A DNA stretch of 64,000 bases from Eleginops maclovinus (Eukaryota; Chordata; Actinopteri; Perciformes; Eleginopidae): the NCBI RefSeq assembly GCF_036324505.1, contig NC_086357.1, forward strand, positions 26,791,793 through 26,855,792. The letters are read 5' to 3'. The position numbers and the translations under genes are program-made. The notes under the pieces are model-generated. The model searched no databases and was not told the DNA's origin. It saw nothing but the letters and a program-made list of their open reading frames with translations. Shown here one piece after another: positions 49,155-60,419 of the stretch (the stretch's first letter is position 1; each line of letters starts with the position of its first letter).

Positions 49155-49238
49155 TCACCTCAGGCACTGAACTTAGCCACTGTGAACAACACATAGCAGG
49201 GATCAATGCTCACCAATTAGCTAAGCTCTGTGCCTTTA
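49155..49238 (-). ncRNA. mir27: mir-27 precursor hairpin (27e-like)
   Basis: Minus-strand hairpin. The 3p arm (49186-49165) has the miR-27 seed TCACAGT and GGCTAAGTT core but ends CAGTG instead of the CCGC of miR-27a or CTGC of miR-27b. This resembles the fish-specific miR-27e form as I remember it. The 5p arm (49229-49208) reads AGAGCTTAGCTAATTGG and onward, close to miR-27b 5p. GAGCTTAGC pairs with GCTAAGTTC and GTGAGC with GTTCAC, loop 49207-49187. miR-27 acts in lipid metabolism, adipogenesis and vascular development. Middle member of the cluster. Confidence 0.95.
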
Positions 49239-49711
49239 GCAAGTGGGTGGCTGGCTTTTTGATGGAATACAGCCGCTGCATGAAGACCTTTACGTGACTA
49301 CTCACTGGTAAAGTTTTTTTAAAAAGGCCTCTGATGGGGATCATTCGTATTACGTTTCAAAGTGTGCTGCCAACGGAGGATCCTAGACTTTATTTGAAAC
49401 ACCAAAATCCTGTCGTTGTTTATTAATCTAAATTCCACGAGCCAAAACATGATCCACTCTCCAAAAAAATGTGTTCATATGCATTTAAATCGACTTCCTG
49501 GCTGTTTTGAAAGTGGAGAATAGTGAAGACAGTTTCAATTTCAGACAGCTGCATATTTAACTGCAGTTTTTTCCATGTGAGAAACTTCAAGTCCGCTGAG
49601 AGAGGTTGATCACCAATATCCGTCCGAGATCCAGTGTCAGATTCTAAAGGAGCAGCCAAGAAGACGACACAAAAGCATCCGAATGTAGAAAAGGGACTCT
49701 GGGTCTGAGCT
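49239..49711 (-). other. Spacer between mir-23a and mir-27
   Basis: About 470 bases with no second hairpin recognised. A minus-strand frame across it has no domain and is not called as coding. Confidence 0.5.
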
Positions 49712-49792
49712 GTGAAGGAGTGGAAATCCCTGGCAATGTGATTTTTGTTTCTCTTTGTGCATCAAATCACGGTGCCAGGAACCCTCCCCGCC
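49712..49792 (-). ncRNA. mir23a: mir-23a precursor hairpin
   Basis: Minus-strand hairpin. The 3p arm (49742-49721) carries the miR-23 seed TCACATT followed by GCCAGGGATTTCC, identical to miR-23a rather than 23b (which ends TTACC). The 5p arm (49784-49763) reads GGGTTCCTGGCACCG and onward. CCTGGCA pairs with TGCCAGG and GTGATT with AATCAC around a 20-base loop. First member of the leftward cluster mir-23a, mir-27, mir-24. In mammals MIR23A~27A~24-2 lies on 19p13 and is driven by one promoter, with roles in haematopoiesis and vessel and muscle biology (established). Confidence 0.96.
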
Positions 49793-50230
49793 ACAGCCGG
49801 GGTTGAAGCTTGATCCACCCGGGACTTCTCCGCCCCTCTGTATCTTCTTCAAAAGTCCTCCTGGGCTCCAGATGCCTGACCTGAAAGAGAAGAGGTAAAA
49901 AAAAACTAGAACTCATGTGAAGATTATCCGTGATGCACTTTAAACCGTGTAACCCTGGGATAAAGGCCTCTGGTAGACCCCCACACGATACAGACTGTTG
50001 AAATCTTGGGCAATAAACCTGCAATGTGCAATACACACTCTTCTTTTAAATTGTGCAATACCCCAACATGTCATTTTTATAAGGTCTCAATACTTTAATA
50101 TTATGTGACTTTTTTAATTGCTGCGACTCATTTTTTAGCCATGGTTTTGTCCTTATTTGTCGTTATTTGCATCTTATCTTTATTATCGCTTGCCTTTTTT
50201 ACCTGCTGTACCACTTATGCTTTAACAGGG

Positions 50231-50280
50231 TACATTTCCCCCCCTGTGGGACTAATAAAGGACGTCTGATCCTGATTCTG
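50231..50280 (+). mobile_element. Retroposon 3' tail
   Basis: ACATTTCCCCCCCTGTGGGA then CTAATAAAGG and CTGATCCTGATTCTGAT, the same tail type as 15462-15502. The body may reach left to about 50040 (GTGCAATACCCCAACATG). Confidence 0.6.
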
Positions 50281-50751
50281 ATCTAAAAAAAGACGTTTAA
50301 ATGTGTGGGAAGTCTCTGCAGACTGCACTGTGCACAGGTCAGCAGGATGTAGCAGATGTGGATTCTGGCTGGAACAAGCAGAGCCAGCTACCTGGTGCAT
50401 TTGTTTAAAGCAAATCAGGGGCAAAAAAGTAAACACCCGCTTGTTTGAAATGGCAAGGGCAAATCTGTCTGGTGGTGCACGTGGATTTCAATACTCCTGC
50501 TATTGAATACCAGCCGAGGAGAACGTGCTACCAAAAAGGAGATCTGTGTCCTGTACAAGAAAGCAAACTATGAAAAGATTCAGTCTCTGTTTCACATTAG
50601 TCTCAGGCCAGGGAGGTGTGTCTGATTTGTTGTCCCATTGTAGGTGGCTGGACGTAGCCTGCTGGGTGGAAACTCTTACAACTTCCTTCTGAAAAAAGTG
50701 AATTTTCGAAGTGAGGAACGTGGGGGGTTTTTTGCACTTGAAGGGCAAGTC

Positions 50752-51787
50752 AAAACGACATTTCAAAAAACACCACAACATTTCAAAAATTACGGAAAGG
50801 GTTTTCCTTTAGGGAGAACACTTCTTGTTTGTGATTGGACAGAGCTAGTCGGAGAAACACTGCTCTGATTGGTTGTTTGACCGCGCTGAGCCGGAAAGAA
50901 CGGACCCTGAAAGTGTGGTTGAAGAGTTTGGTAATTTGTGCACTATATGACAAATGCTAGTATTGCTCGCAGGCTGTTAAAGTATCTGATCTAGTGGGTC
51001 TTAATAACCTACGCCTTCACGGTTCTAAGTGACAGGTCGATGTCGTGTTGGGTTGACAGCATGTCGAGGACAACTCCATATGCATATCCTTTGTTCAAAT
51101 ATTTCCGGTACCACTTTACAATAAGATACCCCTATAAAGGATTCATAAAGGGTTTATAATGAGTTTGTAAACACTTTATTAACCATTAAGAACCAGTTAT
51201 AAACCAGTTCTAACATGGTTTTCATACATCAACACAGGCTCCCTATTTGGCAAGGTGACTAAGCCTTATATTGGCTACCTAGCTTCCTTCCTCTTCTTCA
51301 TCAGCCAGCATCCTTGGTATCTGTTGTTCACTGAGTTGGTTCTCCCCCCATCAATCTTCATGTTTCTTGGCATCTCTTGAGCTAAGTAGCTAATAGCTTT
51401 AAGGCTTAGCAGAACAGATAAATGTGGGCTCACTATTTGGCAAGCCACCGGTCACAGTGGCCTGTTTATCTCTCGTCTGATAAAAGCTGATTGATGATTT
51501 ATAAAGTGTTCACAACCTGATTAATAAATGAATTACAAACTAAACCCTTATAAGGGTAGTGTTATTGTAAAGTGGTACCATATCTCTATAAACTGAGTTT
51601 AAAATGTGTGCAGACACAGCTGAGTAGTACCAAACAGGGAAGACGACCAACCAATCACAGCAGTGTTTCTCCGGTTATCTCTGTCTAATCACAAACAAAA
51701 CGGGTTCTACCTAAAGAAATATACTTTCCGTAATTTTTGAAATGTTTTTTGCAATGTCATTGTGTTTTGTCAAATGTCGTTATGACA
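50752..51787. mobile_element. Long inverted-repeat element with a nested insertion
   Basis: The left arm (about 50752-50882) and right arm (about 51641-51787) are inverted copies. Shared pieces include CATTTCAAAAATTACGGAAA, TTTGTGATTGGACAGAG, GGAGAAACACTGCT and TGATTGGTTG. No transposase frame. A second inverted-repeat element (51107-51579) sits inside. Its right-hand side also lies upstream of the leftward miRNA cluster. Confidence 0.75.
51107..51579. mobile_element. GGTACC-ended MITE nested in the 50.75-51.79 kb element
   Basis: Inverted ends GGTACCACTTTACAATAA (51107-51124) and the inverse of TTATTGTAAAGTGGTACC (51562-51579), 18 of 18 matching. An imperfect 8-bp flanking duplication (ATATTTCC / ATATCTCT) suggests a hAT-type insertion. 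473 bp, no coding frame. Confidence 0.8.
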
Positions 51788-52439
51788 CCATCATTTCTAC
51801 ACCGCATTATTGCAGAATAAATGGCCAACGTAACATCATTTATGTATCTTGTCCTTAATCTGGATCTGTTTCAAAATCAAATGCATTATTTGCTGACCCA
51901 TGCTGCACCTCTCCATGAAGTTTACTGGAAATTGGGCCCGTTTTTTTTTTGTAATTCTGCTGAAAAACAAAACCAAGCTGAAAACCCTGCGATGCTGAGT
52001 GTACTAATAGGCTTTATTCAGTTAGCTTAGCCACAAACACTGGAACCCGTGAAAATGACTGTCTCTTTCCAGAGGTATCTGCAAACCACTCAATGTCTTT
52101 TCTTTTGGAACTCCTTTGCAATCAAGATCATACAAATATTCTGTTTTTATTTGAAGTCAAAAAGACGTATAGCATGAGAACAACTGATCGTAATGAGTGT
52201 TTCCAGTGTTTCCTTAAAAAGGTCTTCATGTTTAGTCTGCTTCACATTAGCGTTAGGTCAGAGAGGTGTGTTTGATTTGTCTTCCCGTTGGATCGGTGCA
52301 CAAGGAAACACTGCCTGGTTGAAAAATGGGAACGTCTGTGTGTGTTATTATCTTCCATTGTTGTTGTTTATTCTGTTCTGCAGGGAAAATTCCAGGCCCA
52401 CCATGCCGGGGAAGGAATAATGACAGGACTGTAGTCGAG

Positions 52440-53735
52440 CAGTGAGGAGGAGGAGGAGGTTCGTCTCAACAGCCTCTCCTTCATCGCTCCCTTAATCATC
52501 AGCTTGTCTTCTCACCTGAGTCATAATGATTTAGTGAACCATATGTGGAGTTTCTTTGTGTGTAGGGAATTAACATTTAGTCCAGTTGTTTTCCTGCTTC
52601 TTATAACCGTTTGTATTTCTTAAAGCATGTCTCATCTGGTTTACTAAGAGCTGCTCAGAACTGAGAAATAAACACAAGGAATTGTACAACTTCAAAAATC
52701 TGTTTTTATGCTACGCTAGGTGGCTACAGGGTTAAGTCTTCCTGTAGATTCAACAGTCATTATGGCCGTATCAATTTTATAACCTGTGACCTCAAAGCAA
52801 AGTGTAATTTGCCATTTGTCATTACCTCTGTTAAGGATATTTGGCTTTGGCTTGGTCTGTGTCTGTTTGCAGGATTATGCAAAAACTACTTGCCCAATTT
52901 TCATAAAAGTTGGTGAAAAGTTGCATCACGGGCCGAGGAAACATCTGTTGAACTTTGGGCCAATCCTAACAACGGAAAGTAAAAAAAATGTCACTTACAG
53001 TACATGTATACCCAACATTGATAATGCACATTAACACACACTCAAATCTTGTTTGAAGCAGCTATACAGAAGACAACCTAATATTTTGTACCCCCCGTGT
53101 GGTTGCCATTATGACTCAAACGTCATGAACACAGCAAAGTCAGAAAAAAACCCTTTCCATCTCATCTGATTCCATCTGAGCATGTCTGCGCTCTCCAAAT
53201 GCCATTCTAGTTGTGTGCTTTAATTATGCTTTTATTATAGAGTACACACCACTGATTAAGAGATTACAATGCCAACGTATGCCAGTTCCAGTAAAGGGAT
53301 TACAAGACAAACCTCTATCTATAAGCGTGCTCATCCCCCATTAGAAGACCTATCATCAGTGCATTTTAAAATCTGGATAATTACAAAGACATTTCTCCAG
53401 ACCGGTCTTTAGAAGTGGCTCTTGTCTGCACATGCAGGTTCATCATAAACAGAACAATGTCTGCTGACAGTAGCTCAATGGCATGTGTGCATTATTTCAC
53501 AAAAGAACTGGATGTCCTCCACCAGCCTGGTGTTTATGAGCGGAGCCGCAGTACATGTTGTGCAGCGAGCAAAGTCTTTCCAGACACGGAGATATGTCTG
53601 TCCTGTCAACCAGCGTTAGCAGCGCACCACTCCCTGCGCAGGAATCATGAATAAATATCTTTGTCTAGGTCGTGAGATGTGGAACGTCAAGTTGTGCTTC
53701 ACTGAGCAGTCGTTGGGAATGGGGAATGAAGGATC
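52440..53735. other. Gene-free stretch
   Basis: A GAG-rich run at about 52446-52460 and nothing else recognised. Confidence 0.45.
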
Positions 53736-53897
<162 letters not shown>

Positions 53898-53924
53898 TTC
53901 ACTCATTCACCAAGTTTAAATGTA

Positions 53925-54165
53925 ATGCTGTTGACAAACTAACCAAGCTGAAAACATTGCTTCCTTACGCCGTGGAAAAACTCTCACAATTGGTATTTAA
54001 AGAATCTCTTGTTTACTTTGCTTTGTGCTTTATTCTCTTAGCTTGACACAAAGACTGGAAGCAATGAAAATGACTTGCCCTGTCCAAAGATATCTGAAAG
54101 CCACGTCTTATTTTTCCAAGTATACAAATATTCTGTTTTTATTTTAGCTCAAGCAAAGAGAATCA
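53925..54165. repeat. Interspersed repeat related to 51960-52165
   Basis: ACCAAGCTGAAAAC, TTAGCTTGACACAAAGACTG, GGAAGC then GAAAATGACTTG, and ATACAAATATTCTGTTTTTA occur in the same order at 51.96-52.16 kb. The AGACTGGAAGC ... GAAAATGACT pattern is common in teleost repeats. Confidence 0.55.
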
Positions 54166-54188
54166 AAGGGAGCGGCCGTGCCCTCTGC

Positions 54189-54190
<2 letters not shown>

Positions 54191-54266
<76 letters not shown>
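54191..54266. repeat. (TG)n microsatellite
   Basis: Pure TG run followed by a short GA run. Confidence 0.95.
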
Positions 54267-54274
<8 letters not shown>

Positions 54275-54650
54275 TGTTTGTTTGCAAGGTGTGAAAAGTT
54301 GATACGGGAAGTGATTGAGTTTTGACAAAATGATTATCGGTTTGAACGGAACAGTGTCAGGAAGTGACATGTTTTTGGCAACCAGCGTGAATTATGGGGT
54401 GGCATACAGAGGTTGGATGTGGTAATGATTACAACGGTACATTATAATTGCGGTGGTTTTACCTGACGCCAATTTTTGGCATCACCTGAACCTTGTTTTT
54501 ACGCCCTGGGTTCATCTTTTTCCTTCAGACATTCTCATGATCACTTCTGGTCATTTGGATTGTCTATAACGTGCATGTATTACCTTTGTTAATCTTCACA
54601 CACAACATCTATTGCATGTTTGTCCATCCTGGGAGAAGGATCGATTTCTG

Positions 54651-54812
54651 TTTCTCTTCCTGAGGTTTCTCACATTTCTTCCAGATTAATTTAGAGGGAG
54701 TTTTTCTTTGTTCTTGCACGGCTCTAAGGACAGAGGGTGTTGTATGCTGTGTGAAACCCTGTGTAACATACGTATTATTTGTGATATGAAGCTGTATAAA
54801 TACAATTAGATA
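54651..54812 (+). mobile_element. LINE 3' untranslated remnant
   Basis: TTCCTGAGGTTTCTCACATT, GGGAGTTTTTCTTTGTTCTTG, CTCTAAGGACAGAGGGTGTT and TGTGATATGAAGCTGTATAA match the 3' end of an abundant teleost L2-type element. Confidence 0.7.
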
Positions 54813-54819
54813 TGTTAGT

Positions 54820-57800
54820 TCTGCCTGTAAAAACGCAGAGAGACATCACAAATAAATGGCCATTGCAATTTCACCTGATTAAAGGCTTTTTAAACTGCAT
54901 ATCAGAGTTCATTGGACTGTGTGTACGTGCGCTACGTTTGTGTATCCAACCAAAAACCATGTTCTGATAAATATCAAAAATGAATATTTGAAATGTTTAA
55001 CAATACCAGCTGTGCTTTCCTGTCTCTCTTTATCTTACTTTCTTTTTTAAATGTTGTTTCCCCTTGCTATCCAAAATATACCAGAGGGGAAAATGTATAT
55101 ATAGCATTTCAATAGATCAGATATCAACATTCTTCAAGGTATTGTATTACATTTAGAAATCTAGTTAGGAGACAAAACTCCTCCAGACTTTTGGTATTTT
55201 TTTCAACACAACCAACAGTCCAAATCCCTATGATTTCATATGGTTATATATATATATTTGGAAAAAGTTGCACCAAGTTACTGTAGATAAATGATCCACT
55301 GCAGGAGGAATTAAATTGTATCAGGACAAGATGATATTCTCTGCAACACTTCAGTTTTACAAGCTTTCCATGACTCCATAGCAACTCAATTGGCCTCTAA
55401 CACAACAGTATGTCATGCTACTAATGTCACTCATTTACAGCCTGATGTAAGTTATTATTTTAACAGGAGGCTGAAGGTGTGAACAGGTCACCACATTTAG
55501 AGAGAGCAACGTTTGGAAACTCAGCCGAACCGAGTGACCTCATTCACACAGCCGGGAGGAACTGCTCGACGGTCAAACGGCAGAAAGAGAGAGCAGATCA
55601 AACTAGGTGATATTCTGTGACCTACAACACTATATTTACAATTAATATACTCATAAAGATCCATAAATATCCCCTCACCGTCTTTGTGTTGCCCTTCCCT
55701 CCCTCTATTTTCTAGTACAGGTGACAAAGTCGCACCATTTGTTGGTTTTCTCGTGTAATTCTCCTGGCAGTTGTCCGTGTTTACCCAGGAGATGTTGAGA
55801 TATTCTGCATGGGGTGGCGTGAGGTTCACATCTGAACCCAGCACTGACGTCACCCTGCATCTCACATGTCCATGCCACTTGGATTTGTCACCCTGCTCTT
55901 ACAAAACACAGGCAAAGTGTCGAGGAGCAGAAACAAGAGAAGTGTAAGTCTGTGAGAATGTGTGCATGATTTGGAGAGACAGAACACGTCGAATTGCATT
56001 AGAGGAGCCTTGCTTTATGGATTCCAGTCTGTAAAGATTGTGACTCGACTCTATAGGGGTTAGTATGCTGTTTGAACACCTGCGTCTGAAAGCACCTTTA
56101 ATAGTTTCTGTTACTTACTCTAAAAACTGACATTTATGCCCACCTCACTATCGCTTAGACGAGAGTTCCTGTCACTTTCAGTGTGTACAAATCTCTGCAA
56201 CACTATACATCCTGCACCCGTATCCCCATATTTTGAAAATATTGCATCTCCTACCTCTATTACGTCAAGCTTTTAACCCTCAATCCGGGTTTGGCCTTTC
56301 AGAAAAAGGTATAAACACATTTGTCTTCCAGACTGTTCGTTTTTTTTCAAATGTTACTTGTCTGAAAGGATTGTGTAGGCTTCAAACAAATCAGCATCTG
56401 AACTATAAATTAGAAACCATTTGTTTTTGCACTAAGCATTGGCGTGTTGGATGTCTCCATCTTGTTGTTTTCTGACCAGAAGTTATATGAGTGAGTGAAG
56501 CTGAGTACAAGCAATGCTTAAAAAACTATTTTTTGGGTAAAGTGAAAACTTAAACGTAGAAAAGGTCAAAGTTGTAAAAGGAAAAACACCCAAACCAGCG
56601 TAAAGGACAAGGTAGCCACACCCTATATAAGTAAGGCCTGCACTATTGTCACTTTTCCTTAATTGGAGTTTACTGAACTGTATTGAATAAGACTAGAAAC
56701 TAATAAACTAGCCAGGAAAACTATTTGTTGAGCTACTTATTCAACTTATGAGAATTGCTAACCTAGCATTCATAGCAAAAAACGTTGTCCTGTATCCTGG
56801 GTTAAATATGCACATTAAGGCTGGCCCCGAGCTCAAGTTCACGTCCATTAACTTATCATTGTGAGGACGTCACAGATTTGTATGTCACTAGTCTTGCTTT
56901 ATGGAAGTTTAACAGTCATTAAAGCTCCATGCTTCAAACGATTCATCATAAAAATGACCAGACTACCAGTTCCTTGAGTTGCCTCTGGGTGTGGAGAAAG
57001 ACTCAGTGGTGCCGTAACTATGTCTTATAAATCATCTTTGGTTGGGACAGAATGCAAAGTAAAGTTCATGTAGAGTTAGTGGAAAGAGAAGTGGTTCAAC
57101 TTGAGCAAAAACTCTTTGAATCTTCTTGAGAAATGTGCAGGAAAACGGAGAGAGAAATAACATAAAACACCAGAGTTTGTGGAGAGTTCAGTCAGAGGCT
57201 GAGTTTCCTCATTTAGCAGAGTTCAAATTGATCAGACAGATAAAACATGAGGCCCCTGTCTCAACCAATCACACCTCTGTAGTAACTAAAGACCCCCTGA
57301 GCATTGAAAAGTCATTACCAGAGCTTGTTGGGTCTGAGCTTCATTATTAAGCTCATTAGATCACTCAGTCCGGATAAACCCGCCCTGCATGTGACTGATG
57401 AGCGAGGCAGACATCAAGCAGGAGCTTTTCCTCATGTCCCATTAACAATAATCCACTTTGCATTGCGTTAATGCAATTTCGGGCGAGGGGATGTAATTCC
57501 ATGCAAAATCAATCATTACCAACCTTTTCTTAGAAATGAAACCGAATAAGACATACGAGACTAAACTGATTTGGGGGGTTTTATGTCAAAAAGTATAAAT
57601 CAAATAATGAATAAATGTTATCTTTTTAGAGAGGCACTGACTCACCTCTTATAGGAAGAATGGAGGAATGAAAAATGATCTTGGCCTCAGCGCTGACAGG
57701 AACATGATCCATTATAATGCATGAGGGGAAATGGCAGCGCTGCATTAAAGCCTGCCATAGGCGATCTCCGAATCTGATAGTAGCTGCTATCTGAGCTATT

Positions 57801-58340
57801 AGCTAATAGCCACGCTGATAACATTAAGACTAGAAGGAAGGAGGTGCAGTCAGGAGAAGTGACGCACGAAATATGGTAAAACTATGAAAGATGATACTGT
57901 TAGTGTGAGAGTGACGTGGGGGAAATGAACACAGACAAAACAACTGTCTGGTTCAGCTGAGGACACAGGGATCTATCAGTGCTGCTATTAGTCCAGCTAA
58001 TGCAATCTCATACCAGACTCAACCCAAGAAACCACTTATTTTCAGAGGCACACCCTGAACAGCTTTCCTGCACCTTCAGAAACAACAGCTTCCTAAGAAT
58101 CCTTTCATCACATCATATTTATAATCTGCATAGAGTAGAGTTAGACATTTTGTAGGCCAACCCAGAAGTTAGCAGCGCTCCCTTGACAAAAAGCAGTGGG
58201 ACGTTTCCATGGGGTTTAAGAATATTGCAGAAAATAATATATGTGTAACCAATGTGTATGCTAAATCTAGTTCAACAGGATGATTTCCACATAGCCTCAC
58301 CACTATTAGGATGAGTAAATGCAATATCCACATGTAAAAA
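54820..58340. other. Gene-free stretch
   Basis: A short TATATA run near 55246 and no recognised exon, RNA gene or element boundary. Confidence 0.45.
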
Positions 58341-58924
58341 GCTAATGTTGGGCTATAAAGGAACTACAGCACGGTCACATGACTTCACGTCACCACCGCT
58401 AAGCTAAAGGTGGCTAACGTTGGGCTATAAAGGAACTACAGCACGGTCACATGACTTCACGTCACCACCGCTAAGCTAAAGGTGGCTAATGTTGGGCTAT
58501 AAAGGAACTACAGCACGGTCACATGACTTCACCTCACCACCGCTAAGCTAAAGGAGGCTAATGTTGGGCTATAAAGGAACTACAGCACGGTCACATGACT
58601 TCACGTCACCACCGCTAAGCTAAAGGTGGCTAATGTTGGGCTATAAAGGAACTACAGCATGGTCACATGACTTCACCTCACCACCGCTAAGCTAAAGGAG
58701 GCTAATGTTGGGCTATAAAGGAACTACAGCACGGTCACATGACTTCACCTCACCACCGCTAAGCTAAAGGAGGCTAATGTTGGGCTATAAAGGAACTACA
58801 GCACGGTCACATGACTTCACCTCACCACTGCTAAGCTAAAGGAGGCTAATGTTGGGCTATAAAGGAACTACAGTACGGTCACATGACTTCACCTCACCAC
58901 TGCTAAGCTAAAGGAGGCTAATGT
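58341..58924. repeat. 72-bp tandem array, 8 units
   Basis: Units start GCTAATGTTGGGCTATAAAG and repeat every 72 bases exactly eight times. The first eight bases of a ninth follow at 58917-58924. Each unit contains a TATA-like CTATAAAGG, an M-box-like GTCACATGAC, and either TTCACGTCACC (units 1, 2, 4) or TTCACCTCACC (units 3, 5-8). The linked change AAGGTGG or AAGGAGG follows the same split. No frame stays open across the array. Confidence 0.95.
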
Positions 58925-58929
58925 GATGA

Positions 58930-60045
58930 CGTTTTGTCGTCTCATTTAGACACTAATTTTGTTATTAATGGGGTATTTACTGATGTTTTTTTGTCATAGT
59001 ACAAAACATAACATCTCTTCAGCTTATGTTAACCACAGATCTTGTTTCAGGCTACAACCAAAAACACATTCAGAAAACCCTTGAGTTCCAGAAAAGGGAA
59101 CCAGAATAGGTAAAAGCTCAGTTCCAGACTATATCTAAAAATAGTCGAAAAAGCTGAGACAAAATCTAGTGATTCATCAATTCAGATAAGGGTTCGGAGG
59201 GAGGGAAGGCGGTTTGGGAGGGATTCCTCTCTGACTATCTGAGATGCATCCGTCAGCATGGCGTGTTCGGAGGCCAGGAGGAGTTGGCGTGATCGGATCG
59301 CGACCTCTGTGACCGGCAACCTCCCTCCCACGCCAAGCATGCAATCTCCCCACAAACCCAGGCCTGTTTTTCCACCACATATGGCTTCAATTGGAGGATC
59401 CTGCTCCTGCTGTGTCTGCAGTAACAGTAAACTAAAAAACAAAACAGCCAGGCGTAGCTCGGCAAACCTGATTATGAAATCAGTGACTGGCAGCTGGCAC
59501 TGTCCCTTAGTTGTGGTTGTTTTCGTGATGAATCGTCAAAAGAAGCGTCTGTAACGATTTTGTTTTCTTCATATTTTTGTGTAAAAATCTGACTATAATG
59601 AAGCCAAGTTAGTGTTGAGTAACAAAGAAAGAAAAGGAAAGTACCTTAAATTCATCCTTTGGTGCCGTACTTTCCACCCCTGCTTTTTATGCATGTGTTT
59701 ATGAGTTAGTGCGTGAACAGGCCGTTATTTAAAATCTCGCTCCAGCGCCAACAAGGCAAGCTGTTTACTACTTGGTTGGTCGTAAAAAGTAAATATGCAT
59801 TGGTCGGGGGCCTATCAAAGGCTCCTTCATTTGGTCCCTGGCTCCGATGGCTCTGGATGTGAGCGGTAATTGCCTCGGCTCAGACTGAAATTCTCTGCGG
59901 TGGACGCATGACCGGCTGAAAGAGCTGAGGGAAACCGTGCTGTCCTGAACACTTAAACCCTCTGCAGCTGATCTGAGGGGAGCCAGCGAACACACTAAGG
60001 TCAGGGAAACCATGAGAGAGGGACGGAAAGGGCCGTGTGGCTGCA
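58930..60045. other. Gene-free stretch
   Basis: The segment 59200-59450 is GC-richer with overlapping frames on both strands but has no recognisable domain or splice pattern. Confidence 0.4.
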
Positions 60046-60048
60046 CAC

Positions 60049-60051
60049 ACA

Positions 60052-60147
<96 letters not shown>
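60049..60147. repeat. (CA)n microsatellite
   Basis: CA run of about 100 bases with one AAAC interruption at the left end. Confidence 0.95.
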
Positions 60148-60148
<1 letters not shown>

Positions 60149-60265
60149 CAAGACACACACGGGAAACTACTGTGGAGTCACACAGGTGCAGGAAAATAGA
60201 CGCAGACATTGGATAGATTAAATCAACGTATCATTTAAGGCCATATTGTTTTTGGTTTTCCCTAA

Positions 60266-60408
60266 CCAGCTAACCAATCAGAGCAGACTGGGCTCTGGTT
60301 TCAGACAGAGGGTGAAACCGAAGAGCTGCAGCACAGGCAGTATGAGAAACATAAAGAGCTTTTTGAACATTAAAGCATGGAGACATGTCCCAGGAGAGAC
60401 TTTACATA
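60266..60408 (+). mobile_element. MITE fragment, CAGAGCAGACTGGGCTCTGG family, copy 3
   Basis: Nearly identical to 43055-43205 through GCATGGAGACATGTCCCAGG; shares both internal deletions at the outer ends. Confidence 0.8.
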
Positions 60409-60419
60409 CTATAATTTAA

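Noticed and set aside
49423..50036. Minus-strand frames of 70-90 codons around mir-23a
   Set aside because: They overlap the hairpin and its primary transcript and show no protein domain.
58341..58924. CRISPR-like array
   Set aside because: Units are contiguous and nearly identical with no unique spacers, in a vertebrate genome. It is an ordinary tandem repeat.
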